The notes under the pieces were generated by a model. The model had not been told where the DNA came from and made no database searches. It saw only the letters and a list, made by a program, of their open reading frames with translations. From Ectocarpus siliculosus (taxonomy: Eukaryota; Sar; Phaeophyceae; Ectocarpales; Ectocarpaceae), in contig FN648657.1 of the NCBI GenBank assembly GCA_000310025.1, forward strand, positions 8,509 through 57,968: a DNA stretch of 49,460 bases. Reading direction: 5' to 3'. Below, one piece after another: positions 15,501 through 26,452 of the stretch. A program made the position numbers and the translations under genes. Every line of letters begins with the position of its first letter. The stretch's first letter is position 1.

Positions 15501-18500
15501 GGCCCTCATCTCCGCTCAACGTCCCAACGGCTTCCGCGTTACCGGCGCGCGCGGGGGAACCAAAACGCCTCCACATGCGACAACGTCCAGTCGCGCCCGA
15601 CGGCGGTGGCGACGACAGAAGCCGGGCAGGGGATCAAGAAGCATCACCGAAGAAGCAAGTCAACCGGGTGGTATAACAGCGCTTTCTCTGGCAGAGCTTT
15701 CCCCTCCATTCTTTGGGCGTCGTACATCAGCCGATGGTGCTGATGGTTCTGGTGCTGCTGCGCTGTCACCGACTGCCACTGGGGATGTTGCGGGCTTCCC
15801 AAAGGAAAATTTGGACATGGTTCGTCCCGCAAACCAGGGTGCTACGTCTCCGAACAAGAGAAAAATCACCTACATACCATCGGTAGGTTTTGTGCTGTGA
15901 ACAATATCGCGTTTATTGCTACGCTCCAATCGTCCAACAAGCTTCATATGCCAGCACGGTGATATTGTTCTAGGCCATTTTTAGTCTTGAGAAAAGGGTG
16001 GCCCCCTCTCGAAGTTACTTTATACCGCAATTATTGTTCATCACTTGGCGATCTCTGTGGACGAGAGCATGGACGTTCGCGCAGTAACGTCTGCACCATC
16101 GGAAATGATTAGAACCAAAGGGGGTGTGAGTCAGGGGCAGAAATGCGCCACATTTTAACTTTAGAAGACGCCAACGCGTTCGTTCATTCTGACCGGCGGT
16201 TTCACATTCATTTAGGCTTTTTGGCAGTACTCGAGATGAAGTAATTCTGCATTCAACCTAACATGGGATCTTACCATTGTCTTTTTGTGAAAAGTTTCAA
16301 GAGGCGAGGAGCCAAGAGAAGGAGCGTCGTGACGCCTCGTGCGCGGGGAGGCGGGGGCAAGCGGAGAGAGCCGCGCTCGCCGAGATGAACAGCGCTGTCC
16401 AGGGAAAGAACGCCGCAGATTACGCCGCCAAATGTAAGGCATTGCGGTGCAGTGCTCGTTAGGTCCTTAGAGCGCCAGCTGAACGATGTGCAAACAGTTT
16501 TCCCACCTTCGTGAAAGAGAGTACAGGGCTAGCCCACAGTGTTTGACTATTCGGCGGAAGGCAATGGACATGGAATGCTTTCATTTATCGCCCCCAAGCT
16601 TTCATACTTTCAATCCGACGGTATCACGCGCAAAGAAGCGCGTAGAGCGCAAGTGCAGACATGAGGATCCGCACAATCATTCATGATGGGGTGTGCGTAA
16701 TGAACAAAAGCGTCGTTTTATGCGGTCGACCGCATAGAGAAAAAGAAAGGTCAATACCACATTCCGCTTTGCACGGTATCTCGATCGAAAGCCGGGAACG
16801 CATTGGATTAACAAACGCAGTTGTGTTGGCGCGTAGCTCACGATGAAACCACTCGAAACCACATGCTATTCACCACGTATTAATGTCGCAGAGGAAGCAG
16901 AGACCATGTGCAAGACGATCGCTGACTGACATATATGCTTACTACCAATGTTGACATTGGGGTTTTCCGCTTGTTAGTGCAAGATGACATCGCGACAAAC
17001 ACCTCGAGGGTGGATGGCCGGCTGTGCCTCGCTCCCGTCATGAGCAAGAAGGAGCTACGGCAAGGCTTTGCGATCTCGGCCGCCGTACCCTTCGTCAAGG
17101 CTGGCACACTAAAGGCGCGTGAACAACCGTGTCAATGACCATAAGTATCTGCAGCTGCTTTTATGGGATTGTTTCGCGTCTACATGTAGATGCCACATTT
17201 TACGCAATATTCCCATCTACCGATCCTCAGGGCGTAAGAACTCGGTTCCGTGCTTGCCCATTAGTCAGAATCAAGTACAAATTTGAGACGAGACTCAGAA
17301 CAACTTCTCGCCATTCAGCACTTGAGCAAACTAGAAGTGAATATTGACGTGCGCTGTTCGTGAATGGTTTTCAGGACCGGCAACCGCGTCCTTGGTGATC
17401 GCTAAGTAGCCCATCTATCCCTCTCTCTCGTACACTACTCACCATCACCCCTCCAGCCGCAGCAACTACTTTCTTTGACCGCTGAGTCTCTAGTCAGCGT
17501 CTAGGGCTCTTGCGAGAAGATGGCAAAAAATAATGTCATTGGAAGAATTATTGAATTCGACTAGTCCCGTGTATCCTTTCCTCTCTTGTTGGTTGGTAGC
17601 AATATTACCAATCGGCGTGCGTGTATATTGGTGGGCACACGAATACGCGTTGGGTGGAATTTTTCAACACCTGCAATAAGAGACGAGCATCGTCGTTGTC
17701 TCGCAATGATTGTGGCCTTCGTTGTGCCCGATTCTTGTGGCTGACGCACCTTGGTGCGTTATCAGATGGTGCGTTAAACGAAACAGGTCGGCCATGTTAA
17801 TCCTTTTCCTTGCCCCTTGTAGGAGACGGCAGATCCTCTCCAACGATACTTTGTGTGGATGGGACATAGTAATAGGTCTGGTTGTTTGGTACGACGCAGT
17901 AACCGGCCGTGCCTGTTGCTTCTTCATTTGTGCAGGTCACCACAGACCCAATCGGGCTTTACCTTTACCTCCTTAAGGCTCTGTCCGACGAGAGGCACGA
18001 GCTGCTTGAGGATGATAGACGTTTCACTGACTTCGTGGCAAGGTGACCCCAGAGAACCTTTCAACCCCTTGCGGCCGGTTTAGCAGTCTACGAATATTTT
18101 GGCGACGTACCCTCGTCAGAGAGTGCGGCTCATGAGCAAACCTGCTGTTGACGTTTGCACTATGTAGTGAAACGATTTTCATGGAGGAGGAAGGAGTTCA
18201 CGTCTTGTCCTGGCGGTCCTATTGCACCCCGTCCCTGGCAACGGGGAAGCGAGAAAAAACATCTACCTACTACTGTACGTCGTGACAATTTCTCGGTTCA
18301 AAGGCGAGGGATCCTAGCCTCTTACACGAAACTCACGGCCATGAAAGACACGTGTGTACGCTGAATTCGTTGGGACTGCTCCCCGTTCTTCTAATGTGTA
18401 CTGCGCCAGTTTGTTCTGGCCAAGAAGCTGTCGGTCGGCGGAGTTGGCGGTCTGTAGGTGTTGGGACCCGTCGGCCGGTTTTCCCAAACTGTGGTCTCCC

Positions 18501-21500
18501 TACAGACCATACGGAATTTCAGAGAGAACCTCCTTTCCGACCGACAGACGATACCTACGTAGTGCTATAACCTTTTTCGTGCTTCGTTTGAGAAGTACTT
18601 TGCGGATAACGCGAGCTGAAGCATCAAAACAAGGTTCAAATGCTGAACTATTCTCGCAGTACAGTAATGCTGGGAAACGGACTCACGCATATTCGCATGT
18701 CTCACAAGGCACAAACAGCGTGAACCTTCAACAGGTCCGGTGGCCTCAGGCGTGCGTGTCAGGAAGGCCCGCGAATGGAAATCACCTGCAGGTTTGGACG
18801 TGATTGTATTATCTTTTTTTATACCTTCCCGTACCGCGCTCGTCCGCCGTTCTCGACCGCGTTCTCGTCGACGTAACGACGACATCGTCCACGGCAGGCA
18901 TGCCGTGTTTTTGGAGAGGCATTGGTGCAAGCTCATCAAGGACATCAGGAACGGGGCGACAGACCCCCACCTCCCCATCTCGGAGGCGGAAAGGATGAGA
19001 GTCGAGGTGCGAGTGGAAATCGAAAGATCTGTGTACATGTCTTCCTTGCCCACGAGATCCCAAGAGAATATCTGCTGGTAATGTGAAATGAATTAGTGCC
19101 GAACGGCAACAGCTGTTGGGCTTGTTTACTAGTACCTGAGTGCATGGTTCAATGCATCTATCTGCTCTGCAAGGTACGGGCGAGGCTTGGGAAAACATGA
19201 TGCTACCGACTTGCCGAAGCTCGATCGCCTCTCTTTCTTGCCATGTTCCAACCCACCACACTCCTGCCCGTCCTGTCCTCAGCACAACCAACTGTCCAGT
19301 CTGACCCTTTCCGCGTACCCAACATATCGCACACCAAACACGTGGCAACTCCAGGGCCTAATGATTCCGAACAAGAAGCGGGCGCAACGGCTCGACGACC
19401 GCCTTCGAGCTCTAGGCTTCCATGCCCGAGCCTCCGGCATCTACAAAACAGCCGCGTCTGCTTCTGCCACTGGTACTACTGCTTCTGGTTCTGCAACTGC
19501 AAAACGACGCGCGCCGGGACAATCGTCAAGGAACGGTGGAGGAGGAGGAGGAGAAAGGAAAGATACTAGTAGCTCCGCGGGGAGCAGGCCACATACTCAG
19601 GAGGAGAAGCAGGAGTCCATGGCGAAGATGGTGGAAGCCTGCAGGAAGCGGAGGCCCGGGACCGCGGAGAGTGAAGCTGGCGGCACCCCCGAACAAAGGT
19701 GGATGAGCGCTTTGAAGCTGCTGCGCTATTTTTTCTTCGTCTCACCTCGCTTCTGACAAGCCAAAAGATGACTTGACGTTTCAAGAGCAAGAGAATCGCG
19801 TGCCTGTGTACAGTTTTTTGTTTGACACGTGCGGAGGGTTCAACAACCACTCACAAAGGTGCGTCGTGTTTATTCAAAATTCAGCCGTGTGTGAAGTAGC
19901 AGCCAGCGGACGTAGATGTCGTTTCGTGTACTGCTTGGACAGAATCCGACGTCCCACCAATCGAACTCGTCTTTCGCCCTGAACGTCACGGGCTCTCCGC
20001 GTCCTAGCGCCCGTCCGCTCTCGGAGCATTCCATTCGAGAAATACTTGTCGGCGTAACGCATTAGTGTCACCTTTTCCCCCACCACCTTCTCCAGTGTTC
20101 GGAGAAAGCGACGGACAGTGACAGGTGGAGAGATGGAGTCTGCAGTTCGTCTTTTGAAGTCTAGGGGGGAGTCTAGAGCGAGGAGTCCAAGCACCGGGGC
20201 TTGGCAGGCGGTAAGCGAACCTTACTTCGGAAGCCAGACCACCAAGATGGCTTTGCAATTGCCGCTGCCCTCGAATCATTTGTCCACAAGAACGAGTGTT
20301 TGTGTTGCCACCACTCGATCTTGCCGGTCATAGATGTGTGTCAGCGTAGGAAGGGAAAGCAGAGCTGGACCGTGTACCTCGGCACGGGCCTTACCCGATG
20401 ACGAAGTGCTGCCGCATCCTCTACCACCGTGGGTTGTCAATAGGGCTGGGTATTCTGGACGGGTAGCCGGTATTGAGCGAGTGACGGTTATTGGCGCAGG
20501 TAGAACAAGCACCTTGTCGTTTGTTTTGAAGACAGTGGGTGACTCCTACGGGGCAGGTGAACCAGCGTAGCACATGCTTGCCCGAAGAGAGGGACCACCA
20601 CTGTATCTCGATCCATCACCCCCCGGTCTTCCTCCTGCCTCCATCACAGTGAGAACAGCCCCTCTCTCAACGCGCCACTAGGCCTAAGGAGGCGGGCCGA
20701 TTCCAGCCCAGGCCACAACTCGAAGACCTCGAACTATGCCAAACCGGTCCCAAACGATGATAACTCGATCAGGTTCCTACGGTAGAGCAAGCCTCAAAAA
20801 CGGCCTACGGGCTCCTCACGGCCGCCTCGGCCAACGCCGCCGGAGTCGTCCAAGCGCCTTCGGGCCGCGGGTTCCGCAAGCACGTGTGCCTGCATCCCGG
20901 CTGCGGGAAGGTTTTCCATCTGAAGGCATCGGCGGACAGACACCAGGAGAAGGAGCACCGCTTCCGAATGAGACTCGGTGAGAAAAGGCGTGCGATCGCA
21001 AGAACCGCGGAGTGCCGTTGTTTTGGTCGAAAGGTCAAGGGAACTTTGTTGCCCAGAGAGTGCCGAAAATGTTGATGAGATGCCGACCGCGCTTGTCGTT
21101 CTCGTTGTCGTCTTTCTCTCTCTCTCTCTCTCTCTCGCTCTCGCTCTCCCTCTCTTCCCCTTCTGGCCACATGGCTTGTTCTATCCGCCCGTCAACCCTC
21201 CCCGCCCATCTCCTACCCCTTTCTGCACGCCCTCGCCGCAGCGGCACCAACGCCTCTCACCGACCAGTTCATGCTCCCATCATGGCCTTCGGATGGCGTA
21301 CCGTGGTCGTCAGGCCTGCCGGCGCCAGGCAGAGGAAAAAAACACACCTCCGTGAGCAAAGGGACGGTTACAGCTTGCAGGGGCCCAGCCGGAAGAACGC
21401 CAACCAAGACCGCCAAAACCGTCGGCGCCGGCGGGAGCGCCGGCGACACCGTCCTCGATCGCGGCGATGCTAGCCTTCACGCCCGGTTCGCGTGCGGGGT

Positions 21501-24500
21501 CCCCGGGTGCAGCCACCGGTTCCCGGAGGCTCGCCTACTAGGGCTCCACCTCCGCATGGGTCACAACGAGTTCGATTTGGAGAAGATGAAAGCGAGGAGG
21601 GATGGGACGGTGCCTACCCAGACCCTCGACGGCGTTACCGTCACGGCTGCGATCGACGTCGGCGGCCATGTCAGGTTAGTCGGGGGTACGCAGGAACCAT
21701 GGCAGAAACCTGTTTTGGTTTTGAAGCAAAGTCGTGGGGGGGCTGTAGGTAGCGGCCTGGACGAGGCACAAGGCTTTGTTGTATCTTTGACACAGGTCTC
21801 GTGGCCGCAAGTTTACAATATTTGCCGATAGTGAAGACGAACACGCAGCGAAATAGGCCAATTGAAACTCACGCCACTAATCACTTTTTCGTGCACGTCA
21901 CCGTCCACCCGCCCAACAGGGCCAGCTTCCTCGGCGCCTACCGCCTGGTTCCGCCATTCCAGTCTCCCACCGGGTGCCCGGACATCCCAGCGTGCGGTTT
22001 GCACGGCAGGCCCAAGCACGGGTGCCAGCGTTGTGCCGATATTGCGAGACAGTCGGCCGCGGTGGGGGCTGATGACGGAGGCGAGCCGGAAGACGGCAGG
22101 CCGCCGATGGGGTGGCCGCTTCCCCCGGCGAAGTTTTACACGCGAGCGATGGTGAGCTGGTCGGCCTCCCCCGCGGGTAGAGGGAGCAGGCAGCGTGATA
22201 AATGTGTCGCTATCACGAACAAAAGCCCCGAAATCACGCGCACGCTGGTTCAGTAGTCACATCTTATGGCCACCTTCAACATCGTTTGGGATTTGTCCTG
22301 ATTTCAGACGTAGTTGAGAGATGGAACTGGCAGGAAGTCGGGTACAGGCGACCTCAGAAGAAGAAATCCGTGAGGATTTGATAAGGGTTTGTGGGTAGAC
22401 CTGAGAACATGCTAGGATGCGTGGATTCCCCGAACACGCCAAGAATTAGGCGTTCGCCGAACGACATGCATTACCGAAGGCGTTAGCGCCGGGATGATAC
22501 ATTCCCATTGGGCTCGAGGATGCATTGTACAACAAACGTATCACCGGTTGAGGCCAGAGACATCGTTTGTTTTCGTCCATTCGGCATGTCCTTCAGTCAA
22601 AGCTTCTTCTTCTCTTCCCTAGGCCGTATCCTTGCGCAATCTCCCATAGGTTCTCCGCCCGGCACCCTAGACCACCTCACCCCTACCATCACGCTTCGCC
22701 AAACATGTGCTCTCGAATCTGCTTCTCGATACCCCGTACCCTCCGACCATCGCCCGGGCTCGCTTGTGCTCCTCTCAGGTTGTGGTGAATCACCACGGAA
22801 GGCCAATAAACCTCGATCTCGATTGTGCAGAGGAACTGCGGTGCCCCCTCCTCCGCTTTCCTCTCCGCTCTTGCAACCCTTCAACTGGTCCATCTGTTGA
22901 GCACCGTCGGGCCGACAATGCCACCGACGATAAAGCGGGTGGGGATGCGTTGCCCGATGTGGACTCCGTGCTGCCTGGCTTTGGTGATGGGCTGCAAGGG
23001 GGTCAAGAAGCGTCGAGAAACTTGACGGCGTCTTCAGGGGGAAGCAGGAAGGATCTGACCGATGATGGACAAGGCGCCAGCGCTCCGAAAAACGACACCG
23101 ATGGTGGAAGCGGCAGCTTTCCTGCGAGGAGCGGACCTAGTATTGATGCCTGCATCGACGACAACGGCAACGACGATGTTCTCCCTCAACATTTCCTGAC
23201 AGGCGGCGGAATCGATCCCGCGGGTTTGGGCGAGAACAATTCCCACCACCAACACGAACCACAACACCATCAAAACACTCACCATCAGCGTCACCACCAG
23301 CACCAGCACCAGCATCATGGGGCGCTGGTTCCAGCGCGGCTGGTTGCGGTGCTCGTGGATGGCTCAGGAAAGGGGTGGATGGCGGCGCGACGCCTGTGGT
23401 CCGTGCCCGACGTGGGACACCACGCTCTGGCTGAGGCCGGGTTGACGGCCGGGGATGTCGACCGGGAGCAAGAGGTGAGCTATTCCTCGTGTAGCTCTCA
23501 CGAACAACCCCATCGCATGTCGAGATATGAAGGTAGCAAGAGGTCACCACTCACCATGTACGTGTAGCAAACCATTCGGATAGCGCCGCAGGAAAAGGGA
23601 GCCCGTGAAAGACTGGCAAAAACAATCTGCGTTTGTTGGCTGGCATATGTTCTGCGTTTGAGAGGCACATACCTTTGCCGTCGGGGGTAGACGGGGTTCC
23701 GCTACAAAATGCAAGGAATCCTCGTATACCCCAGTGTGTGTCTTTTCATGGCTGTGTTCACGTTGGGCCTTGTGCCTACTGTAGCTCAGGAACCACTCAG
23801 TTTTCCTTGCAAGTTTCCGTACCTCGCGTACGCACGTTGTATCTAACATCATAAGCTGCCGCGCCCATTGCGTAACATGGCGTCACTCCATCGTCAGTTC
23901 TTTGTCGCGACAGAGGTGGAATATCTCCCGCTGTCCCTCGTGCGCGACACTTGCACCGTCACGGTTGACCGGAAAAAGGATGTACATTCCAAGCAGCGCT
24001 CAGGAGTCCTACCCAAGTCAATGAGGTGAAGAACAGTAAACTAATCTGTACTCTACTGCTGCTTTTTTACAACGTCAGTTTCTCTACATACTCGGTGGGG
24101 TTGTGTGCTGTGGGTGAGATATCACATGTCAGGTGGAACACCTTACCGGCAGGAGTGGGCGTATATGGTAGCATCTACACCCCCGTATCACAACTGCCCG
24201 TGAAGGCGTTTTGCTCGATAGCATCCTTCGCTGCGCCTTGCCTGGGGGCACACCGGAGTTGGCGGTAAGTATTATTGGACGGGGCAATGAAAAACTGTCA
24301 ATGTTGACTTAACAGCGCCATGGATAGCCGTTGAGAACATGTCGTTCCATTGCGCATCGGCTGAAGAAGAGTCAATGGCACAGTACCCAGTCGAACTCAG
24401 AGCTGGCTTCATCAAAAATAATAGTCATTGTTTGTGCGCCAATCCCCGATCTCTTCCGCAATGTCATTTTCCGGGTGGAGGTCACAGCGAGTAGCAGCAG

Positions 24501-24885
24501 CCGACCCACTGTGTGGAGGCTAAATAGACATTTTTTTAGGAAACTTTACGTTGCTTTTGTTTGGCCATCGGGGGACGGCATTTTGCGTATCTACATGGTT
24601 CATCCATTCCTTGACACTTTTAGTCTATTTTACTCATGAAACTGTTATGTACGCCCTCAACGGCTGTAATGGCAATGGGAGATATGTCAACCTGCGCTGA
24701 TACCAGGGTCACTCCCTATGTTGATGGGGTACACGTGAGACCCCCTGTTTATGCCTAACACTGATATTACTGCCCTTTGCCATAGGTACGTGAGCCACGG
24801 CGTGGACAGTGCAACCGGTGCGGTTATTCTGGAGTCAGAGCTAAGGCTGAGGGAGGAGCGTCTTGTTCTCCGAGAAGGACATTGA
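3176..24885 (+). CDS. Giant multidomain protein: acidic N-terminus, IQ motifs, EF-hand-like segments, Cys clusters, two C2H2 fingers
   Basis: Proposed exons: 3176-3586, 4525-4722, 4859-5034, 5380-5546, 5921-6003, 6329-6454, 6677-6817, 6960-7076, 7511-7705, 8027-8097, 8691-8808, 9278-9469, 9888-10003, 11179-11296, 11917-12087, 12432-12613, 13558-13737, 14063-14258, 15205-15882, 16295-16433, 16978-17118, 17946-18042, 18898-19077, 19300-19698, 20096-20210, 20773-20977, 21314-21674, 21920-22151, 22779-23474, 23856-24025, 24133-24264, 24786-24885. Every junction keeps phase; the total is 6,603 nt including the stop, about 2,200 residues. IQ motifs bind calmodulin or myosin light chains in known families and EF-hands bind calcium, so a calcium-responsive scaffold is inferred; no catalytic domain is recognised. 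Less certain points: the end of exon 1 (3487 is an alternative), exons 7, 22 and 24, a possible extra exon at 12163-12201, and whether exon 1 belongs to this gene. Confidence 0.7.
4525..7705 (+). CDS. Giant gene exons 2-9: helical and Cys/His-rich N-terminal third
   Basis: Exon 2 encodes a charged helical segment (ADYAEERLDAHHEFQEELDE). Exon 3 is very basic (KRRWRHAVKKTDKVEKLR). Exons 4 to 6 carry a Cys/His cluster: CHWQNV, then CFC...HPH, TCGWHATRC and ALCNECLVQ, which looks like a metal-binding module of unknown type. Exon 7 has LYHVLGL followed by a helix, faintly like the start of a J-domain but without an HPD motif. Exon 9 holds a proline run (PPPPPPPVFSMANF) and then the start of the IQ region (RRQQKLAQW). 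Phases at the junctions are 0,2,1,0,0,0,0,0. The donor of exon 7 (CGA|GTACTA) is the weakest choice. Confidence 0.65.
8027..11296 (+). CDS. Giant gene exons 10-14: IQ-motif (calmodulin-binding) array
   Basis: Five small exons encode consecutive IQ-type motifs (pattern IQxxxRGxxxR, often degenerate): AARAVQRTYRGYRAR (exon 10), AIVMQSLVRRFLARTLVRQ (exon 11), ATAIQKMARGMQARALFRRK (exon 12), AVALSFQRAWRGKKGREK (exon 13) and AVRTLQPLVRGLLARVTARR (exon 14). A weaker one, AAITTQKL, spans the 13/14 junction. In known proteins such arrays form a long helix that binds calmodulin or EF-hand light chains. Phase continuity is exact: AG|G, CAG|ATC, AAC|GCT, TT|G, CAG|GTC. Exon 11 appears to end at a GC donor (CAG|GCGAGC at 8808/8809); a GT alternative (CTC|GTGCGA) is also in phase. 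Confidence 0.82.
9243..9255 (+). repeat. Poly-C tract before a 3' splice site
   Basis: Thirteen C residues lie about 20 bp upstream of the predicted acceptor of the exon at 9278. Together with flanking C-rich sequence it acts as an extreme polypyrimidine tract. Confidence 0.8.
10120..10220 (+). repeat. Tandem duplication of a ~50-bp unit
   Basis: Two adjacent units share GTGCGTGCGT, AGAGAACAAAG, CATTGAG and GGAACGxAAAGT with a few substitutions. The duplication lies in the intron between exons 13 and 14 of the giant gene. It is a simple tandem duplication, not a known element. Confidence 0.85.
11917..14258 (+). CDS. Giant gene exons 15-18: EF-hand-like segments and a Cys cluster
   Basis: Exon 15 encodes VWGWLGTDTVTANGIYARF. 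Exon 16 holds an EF-hand-like segment: helix, then the loop DRDRTGTCSKVE (acidic at positions 1, 3 and 12, Gly at 6), then FKIGLERW. Exon 17 continues FLREAGYPLQKEEAALIVKR and YFDGDGFCAWHSF, which looks like an EF-hand loop shortened by two residues. Exons 17 and 18 join in phase (CG|G) to make CARHGRLLCTLC, HGRCEKPGCACTK and KMCECGHVFDAHELV: eight or more Cys plus His, probably a zinc-binding module. The 12432 acceptor (GCATTGTAG) and the 13558 acceptor (a long C/T tract, then CCCAG) are strong. Calcium binding is inferred from the motif only. Confidence 0.72.
12915..13514 (+). repeat. Dispersed element, copy 1 (in an intron of the giant gene)
   Basis: Begins with partial tandem copies of TTTGCCATCGGGGTTTGGGT (12934, 12970, degenerate at 13037), then runs through GTCACTTCGTGAGCTCGGCA and AGAACCCTCACTCCGCGC to CGACTATGAGTA, followed by poly-C. 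A second copy lies in inverted orientation at about 41032-41570. The two share many blocks over about 500 bp with substitutions and small indels. No coding sequence or clear target duplication is seen, so it is best described as a non-autonomous dispersed repeat. Its C-rich end abuts the acceptor of the exon at 13558. Confidence 0.8.
14591..15013 (+). repeat. Cluster of GCCCATGGGC-type palindromes flanking a short tandem array
   Basis: Two dense groups of CCCATGGG palindromes (14594-14680 and 14887-15012) surround a stretch where AACCTA...GCCACC-like units recur (14680-14775). More than a dozen copies of CCATGG or close variants occur in about 420 bp. It lies in the intron between exons 18 and 19 of the giant gene. 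Origin unknown. Confidence 0.85.
14796..14820 (+). repeat. Short interstitial telomere-like sequence
   Basis: The sequence reads TAGGGTTAACG, then TTAGCGTTAGGGTTATAA, i.e. degenerate TTAGGG units between the two palindrome groups. It is too short to be more than a scar or coincidence. Confidence 0.45.
15205..20210 (+). CDS. Giant gene exons 19-25: low-complexity and helical middle region
   Basis: Exon 19 is a 226-residue basic, Pro/Ser/Ala-rich segment (RRPRKSRPFDIPLQ, later SADGADGSGAAALSPT and SPNKRKITYIPS) ending in phase 0 at TCG|GTAGGT. Exon 20 is charged and helical (RSQEKERRDASCAGRR, QAERAALAEMNSAVQ). Exons 20 and 21 join as AAK-L-QDDIATNTS. Exon 22 encodes PIGLYLYLLKALSDERHELL. Exons 22 and 23 join at AG|G, giving FVARHAVFLERHWCKLIKDI. 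Exon 24 has KKRAQRLDDRLRALGFHA and a Ser/Gly-rich stretch. I recognise no family here. A second acceptor (17936) exists for exon 22 and one (19174) for exon 24. Confidence 0.62.
18428..18547 (+). repeat. Nested inverted repeat (fold-back)
   Basis: CTGTCGGTCGG (18428-18438) pairs with CCGACCGACAG (18537-18547), and inside it GGTCTGTAGG (18449-18458) pairs with CCTACAGACC (18499-18508). The approximately 120-bp unit could fold into a stem with two paired arms. It lies in the intron before the exon at 18898 and resembles a small fold-back repeat. Confidence 0.75.
20773..24885 (+). CDS. Giant gene exons 26-32: two C2H2 fingers and the C-terminal region
   Basis: Exon 26 contains CLHPGCGKVFHLKASADRH followed by QEKEH, a C2H2 finger with C-x4-C and H-x4-H spacing. 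Exon 27 contains a second one, CGVPGCSHRFPEARLLGLH then LRMGH, with identical spacing. Exon 28 adds a further Cys/His group (CPDIPACGLHGRPKHGCQRC). Exon 29 is 232 residues, acidic and Ser-rich, with a His/Gln-rich tract encoded near 23238-23319, then LVAVLVDGSGKGWMAARRLW. Exons 30 to 32 encode FFVATEVEYLPLSLVRDTC, WNTLPAGVGVYGSIYTPV and YVSHGVDSATGAVILESELR, ending REGH-stop at 24885. Junction phases are 1,2,0,0,2,2, all matching. Nucleic-acid binding is possible from the fingers but not shown. Confidence 0.78.
21114..21160 (+). repeat. CT microsatellite
   Basis: A run of CT dinucleotides with a few CG interruptions (CTCTCTCTCT...CGCTCTCGCT) within the intron between the two zinc-finger exons of the giant gene. 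Confidence 0.9.
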
Positions 24886-26452
24886 CCGACCCACGGCCAA
24901 GACTTGGTGGTGTTCAAAGCAACAGGCCAATGCGAGCGAGTCTAATGTGTTTGGTTGTGCACAGCCTCGAAACAAGGCATGATGCTTGGTCTTGGCCTGC
25001 TCAGCGCTTCGTTTGGAGGCCAGAACTGCACCGCAGCCGGATGCATGTGGTATAGTCTATGGGCATGCAGAGGATATGGGGGTTACCTCAACAAGCGTGG
25101 AGTTACGTGATACGCGTTTTATGTCGTTTCAAACGACATTTATTTCTTTGAAACGAAGTTCGAGTTGGTTCAGGGTGCCTGAAAATGGCCATACCTCGAA
25201 CATACTTCCGAAATGATTCGAATAGCTGCCAGGTTTCGAATTTATTTCAGTATCAATAAGCAATGGCGCAGGCAAATGTTGTCCAAATTTCGAGAGTTTC
25301 GCTTGAAACGGTCCTTAGAAGGGGCCAAGCCAGAACGTGCAACATGTGGTTACGAGGTCTCAACTCCTGCACATGGACGTCTCTTCTCACACAGTACGCT
25401 TTCATTTCCCACGGAACATATGGCAGCGCCAACAAGGCGGCGTCATGTTGTCACACCTACCTGTGTACGTGCCTCCTTGGCTTCAAAAAAACAAACTGAA
25501 AAGAAAACTTTGTAACTCATGCATGTGATCCGCCACACAGTCAATGTTTCCATCAGCATCCATTCTGTCAAAGGCGCGATGGTAGAAAGTTCAAAGCCAG
25601 GAAAAAAGAAGAAGAAATGTAAAGCACCACCCACGTAATACGCCAGACACCAATATTTTGCAATGTCGTACAATCACTTCACAAACACACAGCTTACATG
25701 TACACCCAGCAAACGAACACGCAATACGAAGAAAATGTCGTGAGAATCCGTATCAACATAGAAAGATAATTCAAACACTTGCAACTTGCAACCACCAAAA
25801 TGATATGATCTCAGCAACAATACACCTCAAGGAATAATCAAACAACACGATGAGCTGCCAGTTCATAGAAAACGCCGCAAGGCACTACATCAACAGGCAG
25901 CCTCTTTTCAGGCCTACCAACAGAGAAGCGTACACACAAAACGCTGACGGATTATTCTGTGCGGCAAAGAGCACCAAAGCCGAAAATTCAAGAAAAAACA
26001 AGACCCACCAAGAACCGACGGTTTCACATTATTTTCCCCTCTATAAACTCTCCACATTGTGATCCGACGTTCTTGCTCGCGACGAGACAGTGCCATTCCC
26101 TTCTGTGATCAACGAGGAAAGTCCACGGGCAGCATGAAACACCAGGCCTGGTCCGTTCAACCGACCACGAAAAACAAAATTGTCTTGCAGACGAAAAGAA
26201 GATAACGATATCCTCACTCCAAAAAGAAAACAAGAACTGCCTGGAGGAGGCTAACGTTCAGACCGCAACACCAAATTGATGCACACAACCCGAACACACT
26301 CACACAATCTAGGACTGGCGTAATTTCGTCCGCTCGGTACCAGCCAGTGCAGTTACTTAGGCGTGCGCATTGCAGAAACTTGCGCGCAGAAGTTGTTGCC
26401 AGCCAAAAGCAAACACCAAACGACACCCGTGTTAGGCGTGCCTGTCTTCTCT
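24886..26452. other. Convergent intergenic region, no gene seen
   Basis: This 1.6 kb lies between the stop of the giant plus-strand gene and the stop of the minus-strand membrane gene A, so it should hold both 3' untranslated regions. It is AT-richer than the exons (for example 25500-26050). No open frame here resembles a protein and I could not place a poly(A) signal with confidence. Confidence 0.6.

Noticed and set aside
19874-20194. A minus-strand frame that reads quite like protein (FLRTLEKVVGEKVTLMRY)
   Set aside because: It lies opposite the exon at 20096-20210, which fits the plus-strand gene in phase at both ends.
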